Shown: positions 1-6,442 of the stretch, piece after piece
Layout: the number at the start of each line of letters is the position of its first letter
How positions within the stretch are numbered: position 1 is the first letter of the stretch
Origin: Nitrospirota bacterium
GTDB taxonomy: Bacteria > Nitrospirota > 9FT-COMBO-42-15 > HDB-SIOI813
Assembly (NCBI GenBank): GCA_016234155.1
Contig: JACRGZ010000034.1
Coordinates: forward strand, 1-12,580
DNA length: 12,580 nt
Reading direction: 5' to 3'
The notes under the pieces: generated by a model
What the model was told of the DNA's origin: nothing
The model's input: only the letters and a program-made list of their open reading frames with translations
Database searches by the model: none
Translations under genes and position numbers: made by a program

Positions 1-79
1 GGACTTTTACCCCCCTTTTCTAAAGGGGCAGGGCTCCCGTTGCTGCGGAGCATTGCAACGGGAAGGGGGGGGATTTTCA
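1..79. repeat. Partial GC-rich hairpin repeat cassette (core B), cut by window edge
   Basis: This is the end of a repeat whose fuller copy lies at 8852-8996; positions 1-79 align with about 8916-8996. It holds a CCCCTTT-tct-AAAGGGG hairpin (12-28), a 27-bp hairpin CCCGTTGC...GCAACGGG (36-62), a G run, and the terminal GATTTTCA (72-79). The flank just outside (CATCCTTTGTG) is also shared with the other cassettes. It lies 3' of the GspJ/PilW-like gene, whose stop codon is at 105-107, so its hairpins would fall in the untranslated RNA after that gene. No T-tract follows on the minus strand, so a terminator role is only possible. Confidence 0.8.
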
Positions 80-104
80 TCATCCTTTGTGAACTGGAAG
101 TGCC

Positions 105-1121
105 TCACGGCGTTACAGCGGGCATCATCCTCGGATACGCCTCTGATTCTAACATCACATTGCCCTTTCCGGTTGCAAGCCCTATCCTTATCTTTATGAG
201 GGTCTTCCCATTAACCCCCAGCAGCCTCTCTACCCTGAACTGTGACACATTATCTATCAGCTTACTGTCTGTGATAATTGATGTGCCGGTCGCAGGGTTC
301 CATACAATCTTTTTTTCATAGAGCGACCCATTATTTACATAGAATATAAGCGGATCTACAGGGTCTTCTTCTGTCATACCGTCTCCGTCATCATCTTTAG
401 AGCATACAGGCGGACACTTTCCTCCTGTTATAGACATGTCTGCCCTAAATTCCTCGTCATAGTTTCCATCCAGAGGTGTGTCATCATCTAAACCATTCTT
501 CGGGATATCTTCATCTGCTGAACCATCCTCGTCATCGTCGTATTGCATTGGCCCGCCTCCTTCATCTATTGAGCCGTCTCCGTCATCATCAAAACCGGCC
601 AAACCAGGCTGTCCGTCATTTCCTATATCACTACTCCAGTCCTCATCCACCTTGCCATCGTTATCATTATCCACCATCGCACTTATTGCCAGGATATCTC
701 GCACAGGGTTAGGGGCATTTTGAGGTATAAGGATAAAATTTGTCTCCCTTGCCGCATTAATTATCCTGTTCATCGCATAATTGGCGTCATCTATAAGCCC
801 TGTCTTTATCCTGTTCTCCCTTGAGGAGGTAAGTCCTACTGCCAGTAACTCACTCAATCCGCCTGCAATAATAGAGAGGATAAGGAGGACTATCATCAGC
901 TCAATCAGGGTTACGCCTTTTTCACCTGAAAATCCCTTCTGAATATCAGGATTCAAGGGGTCGAGGGGTCGAGGGGTCAAGTGTAGGGAAAAGGCAGAGA
1001 TTGAAGCGGCAATGGCGTCTTCACTTGAACCCTTGAATCCTTGACCCCTTGAACCCTTTATTTGATTTTCATCCCCCTTTGTGAGCCTCTGGCTCATGGG
1101 TAGTTCATTAGAATGTAGCAT
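105..1121 (-). CDS. GspJ/PilW-like prepilin with Asp-rich calcium-binding-type motifs
   Basis: This is a pseudopilin-type protein. From the ATG at 1121 it has 338 residues. The prepilin peptidase site is G69|V70-T-L-I-E, with the usual Glu at mature position 5, followed by a hydrophobic helix (about 70-96). Its place last in the order E-F-G-H-I suggests GspJ or PilW, a minor pseudopilin at the tip of the filament. The middle is very acidic and holds four DxDxDG-type loops (about 151-161, 178-188, 195-205, 243-253) resembling EF-hand or thrombospondin type 3 calcium loops. Two cysteines (236, 240) lie between the third and fourth. The start is uncertain: residues 17-65 are encoded by a 145-bp repeat also found at 6260-6404, which gives a 69-residue leader where 5-25 is usual. 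ATG 1121 overlaps the preceding gene by 14 nt. A TTG at 956 would give a normal 14-residue leader but lacks a clear ribosome binding site. The prepilin assignment is firm; the exact class is moderate. Confidence 0.8.
   Translation of the reverse strand: MLHSNELPMSQRLTKGDENQIKGSRGQGFKGSSEDAIAASISAFSLHLTPRPLDPLNPDIQKGFSGEKGVTLIELMIVLLILSIIAGGLSELLAVGLTSSRENRIKTGLIDDANYAMNRIINAARETNFILIPQNAPNPVRDILAISAMVDNDNDGKVDEDWSSDIGNDGQPGLAGFDDDGDGSIDEGGGPMQYDDDEDGSADEDIPKNGLDDDTPLDGNYDEEFRADMSITGGKCPPVCSKDDDGDGMTEEDPVDPLIFYVNNGSLYEKKIVWNPATGTSIITDSKLIDNVSQFRVERLLGVNGKTLIKIRIGLATGKGNVMLESEAYPRMMPAVTP
927..1071. repeat. 145-bp repeat cassette (core A), copy 1, inside the GspJ-like leader
   Basis: It begins TGAAAATC and ends GATTTTCA, an 8-bp inverted pair. 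It is colinear with 6260-6404 and differs at only about four positions by eye. The core is built from TCAAGGGG/TCGAGGGG units on one side and the inverse (CTTGAACCC, CTTGACCCC) on the other, so it can fold into a large imperfect hairpin. The centre (GGCAGAGATTGAAGCGG) is unique to this core. It is read through in frame as residues 17-65 of the GspJ/PilW-like gene. Confidence 0.9.
1072..1108. repeat. Cassette-flanking module with TGAGCC/GGCTCA palindrome, copy 1
   Basis: Immediately outside cassette copy 1 the sequence CCTTTGTGAGCC is followed by TCT and GGCTCATG (palindrome 1082-1096), then GTTCAT. The same order occurs at 8997-9032 next to a cassette with a different core, where the palindrome is perfect over 14 bp. 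The module therefore moves with, or is part of, the cassettes. Its end touches the stop codon of the gspI-like gene (1108-1110). Confidence 0.65.
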
Positions 1122-1539
1122 ACGTGTAATTTGCCTTGAGTGTATTTACCGACACATCACCAACCGTCACTGTAATCCTCTTTAATCCCGCATCTGGTGT
1201 CAAATCACCGTCCCCGTCTGACAGATCGACATAAACATTTCTATTTACCGTCTTCCCCTGTATCGTGACGGTGTCTGATACAGGGGGTGGAACTGGGGTG
1301 CCGGAAGGAGAGCTCAGTGGTATATCAGAGAAATTCATGGCAAGCATCTCTTCCATCTTGCCTATCGCATAATATGAGGAAAGTCCTCTTTCCTCTGCTT
1401 TAGTGTTGGATTGAGAGGCTGTTGTAAAAGATATGGACAGGGGGAAGAGTATAAAAGAGAGCAGCAGTATTGCTATCAATGTCTCGACAAGGGTTATCCC
1501 CTTATTGCACTGATATATTACCGGTAGCCGTGTCCACAA
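1108..1539 (-). CDS. gspI: GspI/PilV-like minor pseudopilin
   Basis: This is a minor pseudopilin of about 143 residues when started at TTG 1539. The prepilin site is CNKG|ITLVE, with Glu at mature position 5, followed by a hydrophobic helix (ITLVETLIAILLLSFILF) and an Ala/Ser/Thr-rich segment with the pattern SYYAIGKMEEML, typical of GspI and PilV. A Gly/Asp-rich loop (DLSDGDGDLTPD) precedes the C-terminal strands. The start was chosen because it gives a 14-residue leader and has AAGGCGG just upstream. Longer reading to 1716 would only cover gspH in another frame. It overlaps the end of the gspH-like gene by 38 nt and the next prepilin by up to 14 nt, which suggests translational coupling. 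GspI-like proteins initiate the pseudopilus tip with GspJ and GspK. Family level is secure; the GspI versus PilV choice rests on gene order. Confidence 0.8.
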   Translation of the reverse strand: MWTRLPVIYQCNKGITLVETLIAILLLSFILFPLSISFTTASQSNTKAEERGLSSYYAIGKMEEMLAMNFSDIPLSSPSGTPVPPPVSDTVTIQGKTVNRNVYVDLSDGDGDLTPDAGLKRITVTVGDVSVNTLKANYTYATF

Positions 1540-2332
1540 CGACCGCCTTAATTCTCCCTTTATACGATAATACAACAACACCTCCCTGAGAGGGTGTCCC
1601 GTCAGGATTGAATGTAATATCATCAAGACCACCAAAAAGCGCTGACACAATATCAACACCGCTAAGCCGGGGAGATGTCTTAAAATCAATGATGTAGGGC
1701 TTCTTGTCCAGCTCATTTACAGTAGATACATCCCCTGTAATGATACTCGGAAGGTCTATAGTCCTTGTCTTTGCCCAGTCATTATTCGGACCCTTTCCTG
1801 CATCGGCCACCTTCACACCATTAAAATAGACGGCTATCTCTTCCGCGGTATCGGCGTCATACAGACTGTAGGCAAGCTTAATGTCCTGACCAGCGCCGCT
1901 AAAATTATAGTCCATACGATCAACATGTGTTGTATCACCTCCTGGGATGTTTCCATACTCATTGTTATCGGTGAATAAAACCGTCTTGCCATTGGTAACC
2001 TTTACATTCCTTACCCCCCAGTTATCGCTCATCGGCGGATTCTGTTCGTTATCAAAGCGAAGGGCATTATTGCCGGATGACGCATATCCTAATAACAGTG
2101 AGCAGGTCTCCTGTGAAGGATCAAAGTCTATCACCCTAGTTGTATTGTTCTGGATAGCGAGGTCTCTTGCATACCTGAGGACATTTACAATCTCCTGAGT
2201 CGCCTCATCGAGTATCGTTTCGTCCATGATCCCACGGATTGATGGTATTGCAACACCTGCTATAATGCCGAGGATCAATATTACCAGGATAAGCTCTACT
2301 AAAGTAAACCCTTTCTCCTCAACATACGCCAT
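1502..2332 (-). CDS. gspH: GspH/FimT-like pseudopilin, unusually long
   Basis: This pseudopilin has 276 residues from ATG 2332. The leader is MAYVEEKG, cut before FTLVE, and a hydrophobic helix follows (LILVILILGIIAGVAIPSI). After it comes the FimT/GspH pattern in which a helix (ATQEIVNVLRYARDLAIQNNTTRVI) leads into beta strands. The C-terminus (about 239-275: ITFNPDGT...GGVVVLSYKGRIKAVVV...TGNISV) is the conserved GspH/FimT ending. Most relatives are about 150-200 residues; the extra length lies in the middle (about 95-230) and includes a strand-rich stretch with VYFNGVKV and NNDW. A TTG at 2347 could start it five codons earlier. Neither start has a strong ribosome binding site, so coupling to the upstream gene is possible. 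The family assignment is good; the exact role (GspH of secretion or FimT of pili) is open. Confidence 0.8.
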   Translation of the reverse strand: MAYVEEKGFTLVELILVILILGIIAGVAIPSIRGIMDETILDEATQEIVNVLRYARDLAIQNNTTRVIDFDPSQETCSLLLGYASSGNNALRFDNEQNPPMSDNWGVRNVKVTNGKTVLFTDNNEYGNIPGGDTTHVDRMDYNFSGAGQDIKLAYSLYDADTAEEIAVYFNGVKVADAGKGPNNDWAKTRTIDLPSIITGDVSTVNELDKKPYIIDFKTSPRLSGVDIVSALFGGLDDITFNPDGTPSQGGVVVLSYKGRIKAVVVDTATGNISVQ

Positions 2333-2358
2333 TTGCAAGTAAAACAATCATGCCCCGG

Positions 2359-2379
2359 CCCCCCTTTAATAAAGGGGGG
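2359..2379. terminator. Strong GC-rich hairpin between gspG-like and gspH-like genes
   Basis: CCCCCCTTT (2359-2367), loop AAT, then AAAGGGGGG (2371-2379) form a perfect 9-bp stem. It is of the same type as the CCCCTTTnnnAAAGGGG hairpins at 12-28, 8899-8917 and 8927-8943. It follows the gspG-like stop (2413) on the minus strand and precedes the gspH-like start. No U-rich tail follows, so full termination is doubtful. It may reduce read-through or protect the 3' end of the pilin message. Confidence 0.45.
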
Positions 2380-2412
2380 GATTTGAAACAGGGGATGAAA
2401 TTAAAAGAACGG

Positions 2413-2955
2413 TCATCTGCTGGAGTAGCCATTGAATGTATTGTTGGCAAAGAACTCGCCTGTCTGCCGCACAAAGAACCAGCCTTTAGCGGTCGCATCA
2501 CTTGCTGTAGCAGTACCAAGTGTAAGTATGGCCGTATTTACATTAACACCTGCTGCCTGGACGTCAGTTGTAGTGGCATTATTTGGCAGTGGATTCTTTG
2601 GTACAGCCTTTTTGAGATATGGCCCATATGTTGTAGCGCTACAAGTGGCAGTTGTATTTCCATTTGCGGATGAGCAATATGTAAGCTGTTTGACAAAGGC
2701 CTCCTCTTCATCTGCGTGTCCTGTTCCATCATGTGACATTATAACGCCTGGATAGGTGTTGTTATGCTGATGATAGTAAAGCTCTATAGCGCTCCGGATG
2801 GAGCTCAAATCAGTGTCTAATGCTGCAACCTTTGCCTCCTGCGAAGATGACCTCAGTTGCGGTATAACTATAGCAGCAAGGACTGCAAGTATAATTACCA
2901 CAACTAGCAGTTCTACTAAGGTAAAACCCTTTTTGTTTCTTAATACTTTAAGCAT
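2413..2955 (-). CDS. gspG: GspG/PilA-like major pseudopilin
   Basis: It has 180 residues. The leader MLKVLRNKKG is cut after G10, giving a mature FTLVE N-terminus (Glu15 = mature +5) and a long hydrophobic helix (11-34) ending IPQLRSSSQEAKVAALDTDLSSIRSAIELYY. This is the pattern of GspG and of simple type IV pilins. The globular part carries two cysteines (94, 105) that may form a disulfide, the segment YGPYLKKAVPKNPL, and the C-terminal GWFFVRQTGEFFANN common in this class. Such proteins polymerise into the pseudopilus or pilus shaft, extracted from the inner membrane by the GspE/GspF pair encoded just upstream. The start is well supported by an excellent ribosome binding site (GGAGGAGGTG) a few bases before the ATG. 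This is the best such site in the block and fits a structural subunit needed in excess. Confidence 0.88.
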   Translation of the reverse strand: MLKVLRNKKGFTLVELLVVVIILAVLAAIVIPQLRSSSQEAKVAALDTDLSSIRSAIELYYHQHNNTYPGVIMSHDGTGHADEEEAFVKQLTYCSSANGNTTATCSATTYGPYLKKAVPKNPLPNNATTTDVQAAGVNVNTAILTLGTATASDATAKGWFFVRQTGEFFANNTFNGYSSR

Positions 2956-2960
2956 CTTAC

Positions 2961-2970
2961 CACCTCCTCC
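2961..2970 (-). promoter_or_regulatory. Strong ribosome binding site of the gspG-like gene
   Basis: On the minus strand GGAGGAGGTG is followed by GTAAG and the ATG at 2955. It is a near-perfect anti-16S match, much stronger than those of the neighbouring genes, and fixes the start. Confidence 0.8.
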
Positions 2971-3082
2971 TATTGTTAATTGTTAATTATCACCCCCACC
3001 CTAACCCTCCCTCGACCCGTTGCAATTGCCTTCGGCGCAACGGGTACCCCGGGGGGAGGGAAGTGTGATGGCTATTGTTAAT
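2970..3082. repeat. Small inserted hairpin element with 11-bp direct repeats
   Basis: The 11-mer CTATTGTTAAT occurs at 2970-2980 and again at 3072-3082, bracketing a GC-rich sequence. Inside are CACCCCCACCCTAACCCTCCC on one side, GGGGGGAGGGAAGTGTGATGG on the other, and a central hairpin ACCCGTTGC...GCAACGGGT (3015-3045). The right copy covers the gspF stop codon and the left copy abuts the gspG ribosome binding site. Removing one copy plus the insert (102 bp) would leave a compact stop-RBS-ATG junction. This looks like an insertion with target duplication; it encodes nothing. Confidence 0.65.
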
Positions 3083-4214
3083 GTATGCTCCTGGTTAATT
3101 TAAATATCGGGACTATCAATGATATAACTATTACCCCTATAACCCCACCCATAATTACAAGCAGTATAGGCTCCATCACGGCTGTGATCTTTTTCAACTG
3201 CCTCTCAATATCCTTGTCATAATAGTCTGCAAGCCTCGGCATTACCTTATCGAGTGTCCCTGTATCCTCACCTGTGCTGATCATCTGCTTAATCGTCTGC
3301 GGGAAATACGGGCTCTCAGTTATCGGTCCGGAGAGGGTCTTCCCGCCTTCAACGCTCGTATACATATTATCGATCAATTTTGTAAATACTTTATTCCCTA
3401 TTACACCTGCTGATATCGAAAGGGATTCGAGCACGGGTACGTTACTGGTCATCAAGGAGCCAAGTATCCTCATCAACCTTGATATATATATCTTCACAAA
3501 AAAATCTTTTAATAACGGGACTCTCAACTTAAGGGTATCCATATATATCTTTCCTTTATCGGTTACAATAAACTTATAGGCCGCAAACCATGCAATACCA
3601 AGGAATATAATGATAAGGTACCAATAAGAGACAAAAACGTTGCTCGATGCCATCAGTATCCTGGTAGTAAGCGGCAGACTATCGTATATCTCTTCAAACA
3701 TGCTGCCAAACTTGGGGAATACGTATACTATGATGAACAATACCACTGATACGGCAAATATGCTCAAGAAGACCGGATAATAAAGCGCCCCCTTGATCGT
3801 AGAGATAAACTCCTGATTTCTTTCCTCTAAGACCACAATCCTCTCAAGCATCTCTTTCAGGAAGCCGCCGCTCTCACCGGCCCTTATCATGCTTATATAG
3901 ACATTTGAGAATACATGCGGATATTTCCGCATCGCATCTGATAACATGCGTCCTTCTTCTATATCCCTTCCGAGGTCCTGGACAATCTCCCTGAATTCAT
4001 TATTCTTAATCTGCAGGCTGATGGCCTGGATGCTCTTGTTTAATGGCGTCCCTGTCTCTAACATCAGGGAGAGCTGGTCAATAAAAAAGATTATCTCACC
4101 TGGTCGTACCTTGCCTGTCCCTATTCTTACAGTAAGCCCTTGTATGGTCTTCACAATCTCACTTATTGACCAATTGCTATCAAGTTTCTTGGTTTCTATC
4201 GTTGAAATTGCCAC
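3078..4214 (-). CDS. gspF: GspF/PilC-type inner-membrane platform protein
   Basis: This 378-residue protein is the polytopic inner-membrane platform of type II secretion and type IV pilus machines. It couples the cytoplasmic ATPase to pseudopilin extraction. Two T2SF repeats are visible, about 42-165 and 238-370, each with the family's helix-rich pattern and a matching motif (RAGESGG at 111-117, STGEDTG at 313-319). Three hydrophobic membrane segments are seen at about 145-168, 196-215 and 348-371. The start is GTG at 4214, reading MAISTIETKK. It shares one base with the TAG stop of the ATPase gene, and GGGAGCG lies just upstream, so the two are translationally coupled. Length is slightly below the usual 400 because the N-terminal tail before the first repeat is short. 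Confidence in the family is high; GspF or PilC cannot be separated by sequence inspection alone. Confidence 0.92.
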   Translation of the reverse strand: MAISTIETKKLDSNWSISEIVKTIQGLTVRIGTGKVRPGEIIFFIDQLSLMLETGTPLNKSIQAISLQIKNNEFREIVQDLGRDIEEGRMLSDAMRKYPHVFSNVYISMIRAGESGGFLKEMLERIVVLEERNQEFISTIKGALYYPVFLSIFAVSVVLFIIVYVFPKFGSMFEEIYDSLPLTTRILMASSNVFVSYWYLIIIFLGIAWFAAYKFIVTDKGKIYMDTLKLRVPLLKDFFVKIYISRLMRILGSLMTSNVPVLESLSISAGVIGNKVFTKLIDNMYTSVEGGKTLSGPITESPYFPQTIKQMISTGEDTGTLDKVMPRLADYYDKDIERQLKKITAVMEPILLVIMGGVIGVIVISLIVPIFKLTRSIH

Positions 4215-5926
4215 TATATCGCTCCCAGTGTAACAGCCCTTGAGACCTCTTCGAAGGTGGTAATCTGCTCCCTGATCTTCTTTACGCCCTCAATCTCCAT
4301 ATTTGAGTGACCCGTATCCTTCAGGTGTCTCCTTATCTCTTCCAGTGACGGGTTTTTAAGTATAACTGCCTCTAAATCGTCAGTTACCTCTAATAACTCA
4401 TATAGCCCTACCCGCCCCTTATAGCCGGAATCATAACATTCAGGACACCCACTCCCTTTGGCAAGCTGCAGGCGTTTGTCTTCAGACCATCCATATCTGT
4501 CCAATATAGCCTTAGGCGGATAATAGAGGGTCCTACACTTCTGGCAAATAGCCCTTACAAGCCTCTGGGCTATCACCCCCGTAAGGGCCGAAGATATAAG
4601 ATACGGCTCAATACCCATATCGAGTAATCTGGTAATCGCGCTCGGGCTGTCATTGGTATGGAGGGTGGATAAGACTAAGTGGCCTGTAAGTGATGCCTGA
4701 ATCGCAATCTCGGCAGTCTCTTTATCCCTTATCTCGCCCACCATTACTATGTCCGGATCCTGACGCAGGGTGTGCCTGAGGATTACAGGAAATGTCAGAC
4801 CGATAGATTCTTTTACCTGATTCTGGTTGACAATCTCCATCTGGTATTCAACAGGGTCCTCTATTGTCACAATATTCTTCTCAATTGAATTCAGATAGCT
4901 TATGGCTGCATAGAGGGTTGTTGTCTTCCCGCTCCCTGTAGGACCTGTTACAAGGATAAGGCCGTAAGGGTGTTTGAGAAGTGTCTTAAAGCTTGACAGG
5001 GTCTCCTCAGAAAAGCCCAACTGGTTTATATCCAGGATGACATTCTTCTTATCAAGGACACGGAGAACTATCTTTTCCCCCAGAATACCCGGCATGGATG
5101 AGAACCTGAGGTCTACTGACCTGCCTTCCACCACAACCTGTATCCTCCCATCCTGCGGGAGTCGCCTTTCCGCTATATCAAGGTTGGCCATGACCTTCAG
5201 CCGCGAGACAATGGCAGGGTGAAACTCTAATTTCTGGGTCATCACCTCGTATAGTATCCCATCTACTCTGTACCTGATACGGAGTTTTTTCTTGTCCGGT
5301 TCGATATGGATATCACTCGCCTTATCCCTTATAGCCTTAAGTATTACCATATTGACTAAGTTTATTATCGGGCTCCCTTCTGCCATCTCCTCGATCTTCT
5401 GAAAGTCATAAAGAGGCTGGGACTCGACAAGGTGGAGCGCCCCTTCATCGAAGGTGCCGACGTAGTCGGGTATCTCCACATCGCCTCCGTAGTATTCGTC
5501 AATAGCCTTGTCGATATCACTTGACCGTGTAAGCACAGGCTGAACAGTTAATCCGGTCATCTCTTCCATCTCATCAAGGACAAAGATGGCCTGAGGGTCT
5601 GATGTGGCTAATATCAGGTTATTTTTAATCCTGAACATAGGCATGATCTTGTAGAGCCTTGCCTTCTCACGTGGGATGATATTAATAACCTTGGGGTCTA
5701 TAAGCCCCTTCCTCAACCATATATGGGGAATGGCCATCTGCTTGCTCAAGACATTAAGCAGCTCTTCCTCTTTAACAAAACCGAGTTCTATAACAAGCTG
5801 GCCGAGGCGTTTTCCTGTCTTTTTTTGAAAATCAAGGGCCTGCCGGCACTGCTCCTCAGTTAGTAGCCCCTTTTCTAACAGGAGCTCCCCTAATCTCTTA
5901 GGCTTTGGACGTGCGGTGGTTATCAT
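4214..5926 (-). CDS. gspE: GspE/PilB-type secretion/pilus assembly ATPase
   Basis: This 570-residue hexameric ATPase powers assembly of the pseudopilus or pilus from the cytoplasmic face. An N-terminal MshEN-type domain (about 8-150, two LGELLLEKGLLTEEQ / LGQLVIELGFVKEEE halves) may bind a nucleotide second messenger, as known for some MshE homologues. The catalytic core has Walker A GPTGSGKT (328-335), an Asp box TIEDPVE (354-360), Walker B with the catalytic Glu in DPDIVMVGEIRD (E398), and a His box TGHLVLSTLHTN (414-425). A zinc-binding tetracysteine motif is present (C461, C464, C494, C497), as in GspE and PilB but not in PilT retraction ATPases. The ATG at 5926 overlaps the stop of the STAS gene (ATGA), and GspF follows with a 1-nt overlap. 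All key residues are intact. Confidence 0.95.
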   Translation of the reverse strand: MITTARPKPKRLGELLLEKGLLTEEQCRQALDFQKKTGKRLGQLVIELGFVKEEELLNVLSKQMAIPHIWLRKGLIDPKVINIIPREKARLYKIMPMFRIKNNLILATSDPQAIFVLDEMEEMTGLTVQPVLTRSSDIDKAIDEYYGGDVEIPDYVGTFDEGALHLVESQPLYDFQKIEEMAEGSPIINLVNMVILKAIRDKASDIHIEPDKKKLRIRYRVDGILYEVMTQKLEFHPAIVSRLKVMANLDIAERRLPQDGRIQVVVEGRSVDLRFSSMPGILGEKIVLRVLDKKNVILDINQLGFSEETLSSFKTLLKHPYGLILVTGPTGSGKTTTLYAAISYLNSIEKNIVTIEDPVEYQMEIVNQNQVKESIGLTFPVILRHTLRQDPDIVMVGEIRDKETAEIAIQASLTGHLVLSTLHTNDSPSAITRLLDMGIEPYLISSALTGVIAQRLVRAICQKCRTLYYPPKAILDRYGWSEDKRLQLAKGSGCPECYDSGYKGRVGLYELLEVTDDLEAVILKNPSLEEIRRHLKDTGHSNMEIEGVKKIREQITTFEEVSRAVTLGAI

Positions 5927-6258
5927 AAAAAGCTTCTCCCTGCCTTCTCAACACTACTATATATCTCAAAAAGGGTGTCGAATCTTGTAGCTGTAAATAT
6001 GTCATTACAGACCTGGTTGGGGTCAGATATCTTTATGCTCCCACCTTTTTTCCTAACCTCCCCCAGGATATCCAGGAGAGTTTCCAGACCCTCGCTGTCT
6101 ATATACGGAACTGTACGGAAATTGATAACAATCTTATATTCGCTCTCCTTGAAACAGTCCTCTATCACATTTTTCAATTCCTTTACACCTTCACTTGCAA
6201 TAGGAATTTCAGGCTCTATGTAGCTGATTACCCCAACCTTGGATTTTTTTATCTTCAT
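5923..6258 (-). CDS. STAS-domain protein (anti-sigma-factor antagonist-like)
   Basis: This is a single-domain 111-residue STAS protein. The fold pattern is clear: strand VGVISYIEPEI, helix EGVKELKNVIEDCF, strand YKIVINFRTVPYID, then S55-E56-G57-LETLLDIL, where Ser55 in the DS-x-G loop is the position phosphorylated in SpoIIAA-type antagonists. The third strand (GGSIKISD) and final helix (FDTLFEIYSS) complete it. Known members work in partner-switching with a serine kinase of the RsbW/SpoIIAB type; none is in the window. The gene is coupled to the ATPase gene by a 4-nt overlap, so it is probably made with the secretion machine and may regulate it or its transcription. The ATG at 6258 lies directly at the end of a repeat cassette, whose last bases supply AGAAGG nine bases upstream as the only candidate ribosome binding site. 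Confidence 0.85.
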   Translation of the reverse strand: MKIKKSKVGVISYIEPEIPIASEGVKELKNVIEDCFKESEYKIVINFRTVPYIDSEGLETLLDILGEVRKKGGSIKISDPNQVCNDIFTATRFDTLFEIYSSVEKAGRSFL

Positions 6259-6259
6259 C

Positions 6260-6404
6260 TGAAAATGCCTTCTGAAAATCAGGATTCAAGGGGTCAAGGG
6301 GTCGAGGGGTCAAGTGTAGGGAAAAGGCAGAGATTGAAGCGGCAATGGCGTCTTCACTTGAACCCTTGAATCCTTGACCCCTTGACCCCTTTATTTGATT
6401 TTCA
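6260..6404. repeat. 145-bp repeat cassette (core A), copy 2
   Basis: It is colinear with 927-1071, about 97 percent identical by eye and the same length. It starts TGAAAATG and ends GATTTTCA, and lies in the 184-bp gap between the histidine kinase and the STAS gene. The outer flank CATCCCCTTTGTG is shared with copy 1, but the TGAGCC palindrome is missing here. Inverted TCAAGGGG/CCCTTGA tracts allow a long imperfect stem. Confidence 0.92.
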
Positions 6405-6442
6405 TCCCCTTTGTGTGCCTACCCCCTACATAAAGGTCGGCG

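Noticed and set aside
478..723. Plus-strand Ser/Pro-rich open frames (also 476-712)
   Set aside because: They are the complement of the Asp/Gly-rich part of the GspJ/PilW-like gene; the serine runs come from reverse-complemented aspartate codons.
927..1071. CRISPR-like repeat pattern from the TCAAGGGG units
   Set aside because: Units are short, imperfect, adjacent and inverted on the other side; no regular repeat-spacer structure and no cas genes.
1540..1716. Upstream extension of the gspI-like gene
   Set aside because: It lies over gspH in another frame and would place the prepilin cleavage site more than 70 residues in.
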